Source of the DNA: B3-G11 sp039714175
Lineage (GTDB): Bacteria > Actinomycetota > Acidimicrobiia > Spongiisociales > UBA5794
Length of the DNA: 5,621 bases
Reading direction: 5' to 3'
Assembly: GCA_039714175.1 (NCBI GenBank)
Contig: JBDLJV010000141.1
Coordinates: 1-5,621 of the forward strand
The translations under genes and the position numbers were made by a program. Positions 5,214 to 5,621 of this stretch are shown here, piece after piece. The notes under the pieces are model-generated. The model ran no database searches and was not told the origin of the DNA. It saw nothing but the letters and a program-made list of their open reading frames with translations. The first letter of the stretch is position 1. Every line of letters starts with the position of its first letter.

Positions 5214-5621
5214 CGCGATCGCGATTGGTTCCAAGCCCATCGCCACTCGGCCGCTGAACTCGATCTGGCGGGTTCTCGCAAGCGGGTGGTAGAGACACCC
5301 GTGCACGTCGCGATACAGACGTTCGAGCGGAAGATTGCGTGAGTACGACGCTCCGCCGACCACGTCCATCGCGAGGCGAACCGAACGGATCAGTGCCTCC
5401 GCTGCAATCGTCTTGCGCTGCAGCGTTATCGAAGCGTGCTGCTCCGTGTTGTCGAACGTGAGGTTCCCAGAGGACGCGAACATCGCGTCGACCGCATCGA
5501 CAGCCGTTGTGTGAGCATTGAGCATCTCTCCGATGAGTGAGTACGGGGCGTCGGCTTCGCGATCGCCGACGATGCCAAGAGCGATCTCCATTGCTCTGTC
5601 CGCAATGCCGACGTAGGCGGA
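5211..5621 (-). CDS. Acyl-CoA dehydrogenase-like flavoprotein, C-terminal part
   Basis: The frame is open to the window edge, giving the last 136 residues of a longer protein. The visible start SAYVGIADRAMEIALG is internal: the AYxGIAxxA pattern opens the C-terminal helical bundle of acyl-CoA dehydrogenases, so the Met at 5591 is not a start. The conserved C-terminal signature is VVGGASYSRNLPLERLYRDV (fragment residues 87-106), then HPLARTRQIEFSGRVAMG. This bundle helps bind FAD and form tetramers. The catalytic base and the FAD-binding middle domain would lie upstream, outside the window, so substrate cannot be judged. The family includes fatty-acid dehydrogenases and flavin-dependent monooxygenases of the HsaA/DszC type. 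The gene converges on fhs and ends 39 nt from the fhs stop. No functional tie to the formate genes is evident. Confidence 0.88.
   Translation of the reverse strand, partial: SAYVGIADRAMEIALGIVGDREADAPYSLIGEMLNAHTTAVDAVDAMFASSGNLTFDNTEQHASITLQRKTIAAEALIRSVRLAMDVVGGASYSRNLPLERLYRDVHGCLYHPLARTRQIEFSGRVAMGLEPIAIA

Noticed and set aside
5214..5223. CGCGATCGCG palindrome resembling the cyanobacterial HIP1 octamer
   Set aside because: Single site within the end of the acyl-CoA dehydrogenase-like coding sequence; no iteration in the window, so likely chance.

Overview
The window is about 5.6 kb of dense, GC-rich (by eye, low 60s percent G+C) bacterial chromosome. The proteins, GC-rich codon use and U-less terminator hairpins suggest a high-GC actinobacterium, possibly of the Acidimicrobiia type. 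That placement is an inference from style, not a database match. I see no phage, insertion-sequence, CRISPR, tRNA or rRNA signal.

Left block, plus strand: the window opens inside an iron-sulfur subunit of a formate-dehydrogenase/NuoG-like complex (1-624). It is followed by fdhD (653-1432), the sulfurtransferase that activates formate dehydrogenases. The iron-sulfur protein stops just after its molybdopterin-type [4Fe-4S] domain, so the catalytic molybdenum domain must lie elsewhere, probably upstream. A perfect 10-bp hairpin overlaps its stop codon, and a heptad repeat built from GTAGTAC fills the gap before fdhD.

Middle block, minus strand: mobA (molybdenum cofactor guanylyltransferase), a 102-aa protein resembling DUF7009, and a class V serine/alanine-glyoxylate-type aminotransferase form a tight three-gene operon. 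MobA and the small gene overlap by ATGA, and the next gap is 2 nt. This operon converges on fdhD; the two end genes share the palindrome CTAG as their stop codons.

Right block: a 103-bp divergent intergenic region separates mobA from fhs (formate-tetrahydrofolate ligase, plus strand, 3483-5171). fhs ends in a strong hairpin that also overlaps its stop codon and is again followed by GTAGTAC-type heptads. After that comes the 3' part of a minus-strand acyl-CoA dehydrogenase-like gene that runs off the right edge.

Taken together, this is a formate/one-carbon module. Formate dehydrogenase parts, FdhD and MobA (bis-MGD cofactor) handle formate oxidation or CO2 reduction. Fhs activates formate to 10-formyl-THF, and the aminotransferase may connect C1 units to glycine/serine/glyoxylate metabolism. 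The least explained element is the repeated pairing of a stop-codon-overlapping hairpin with a GTAGTAC heptad array at two loci 4.5 kb apart.
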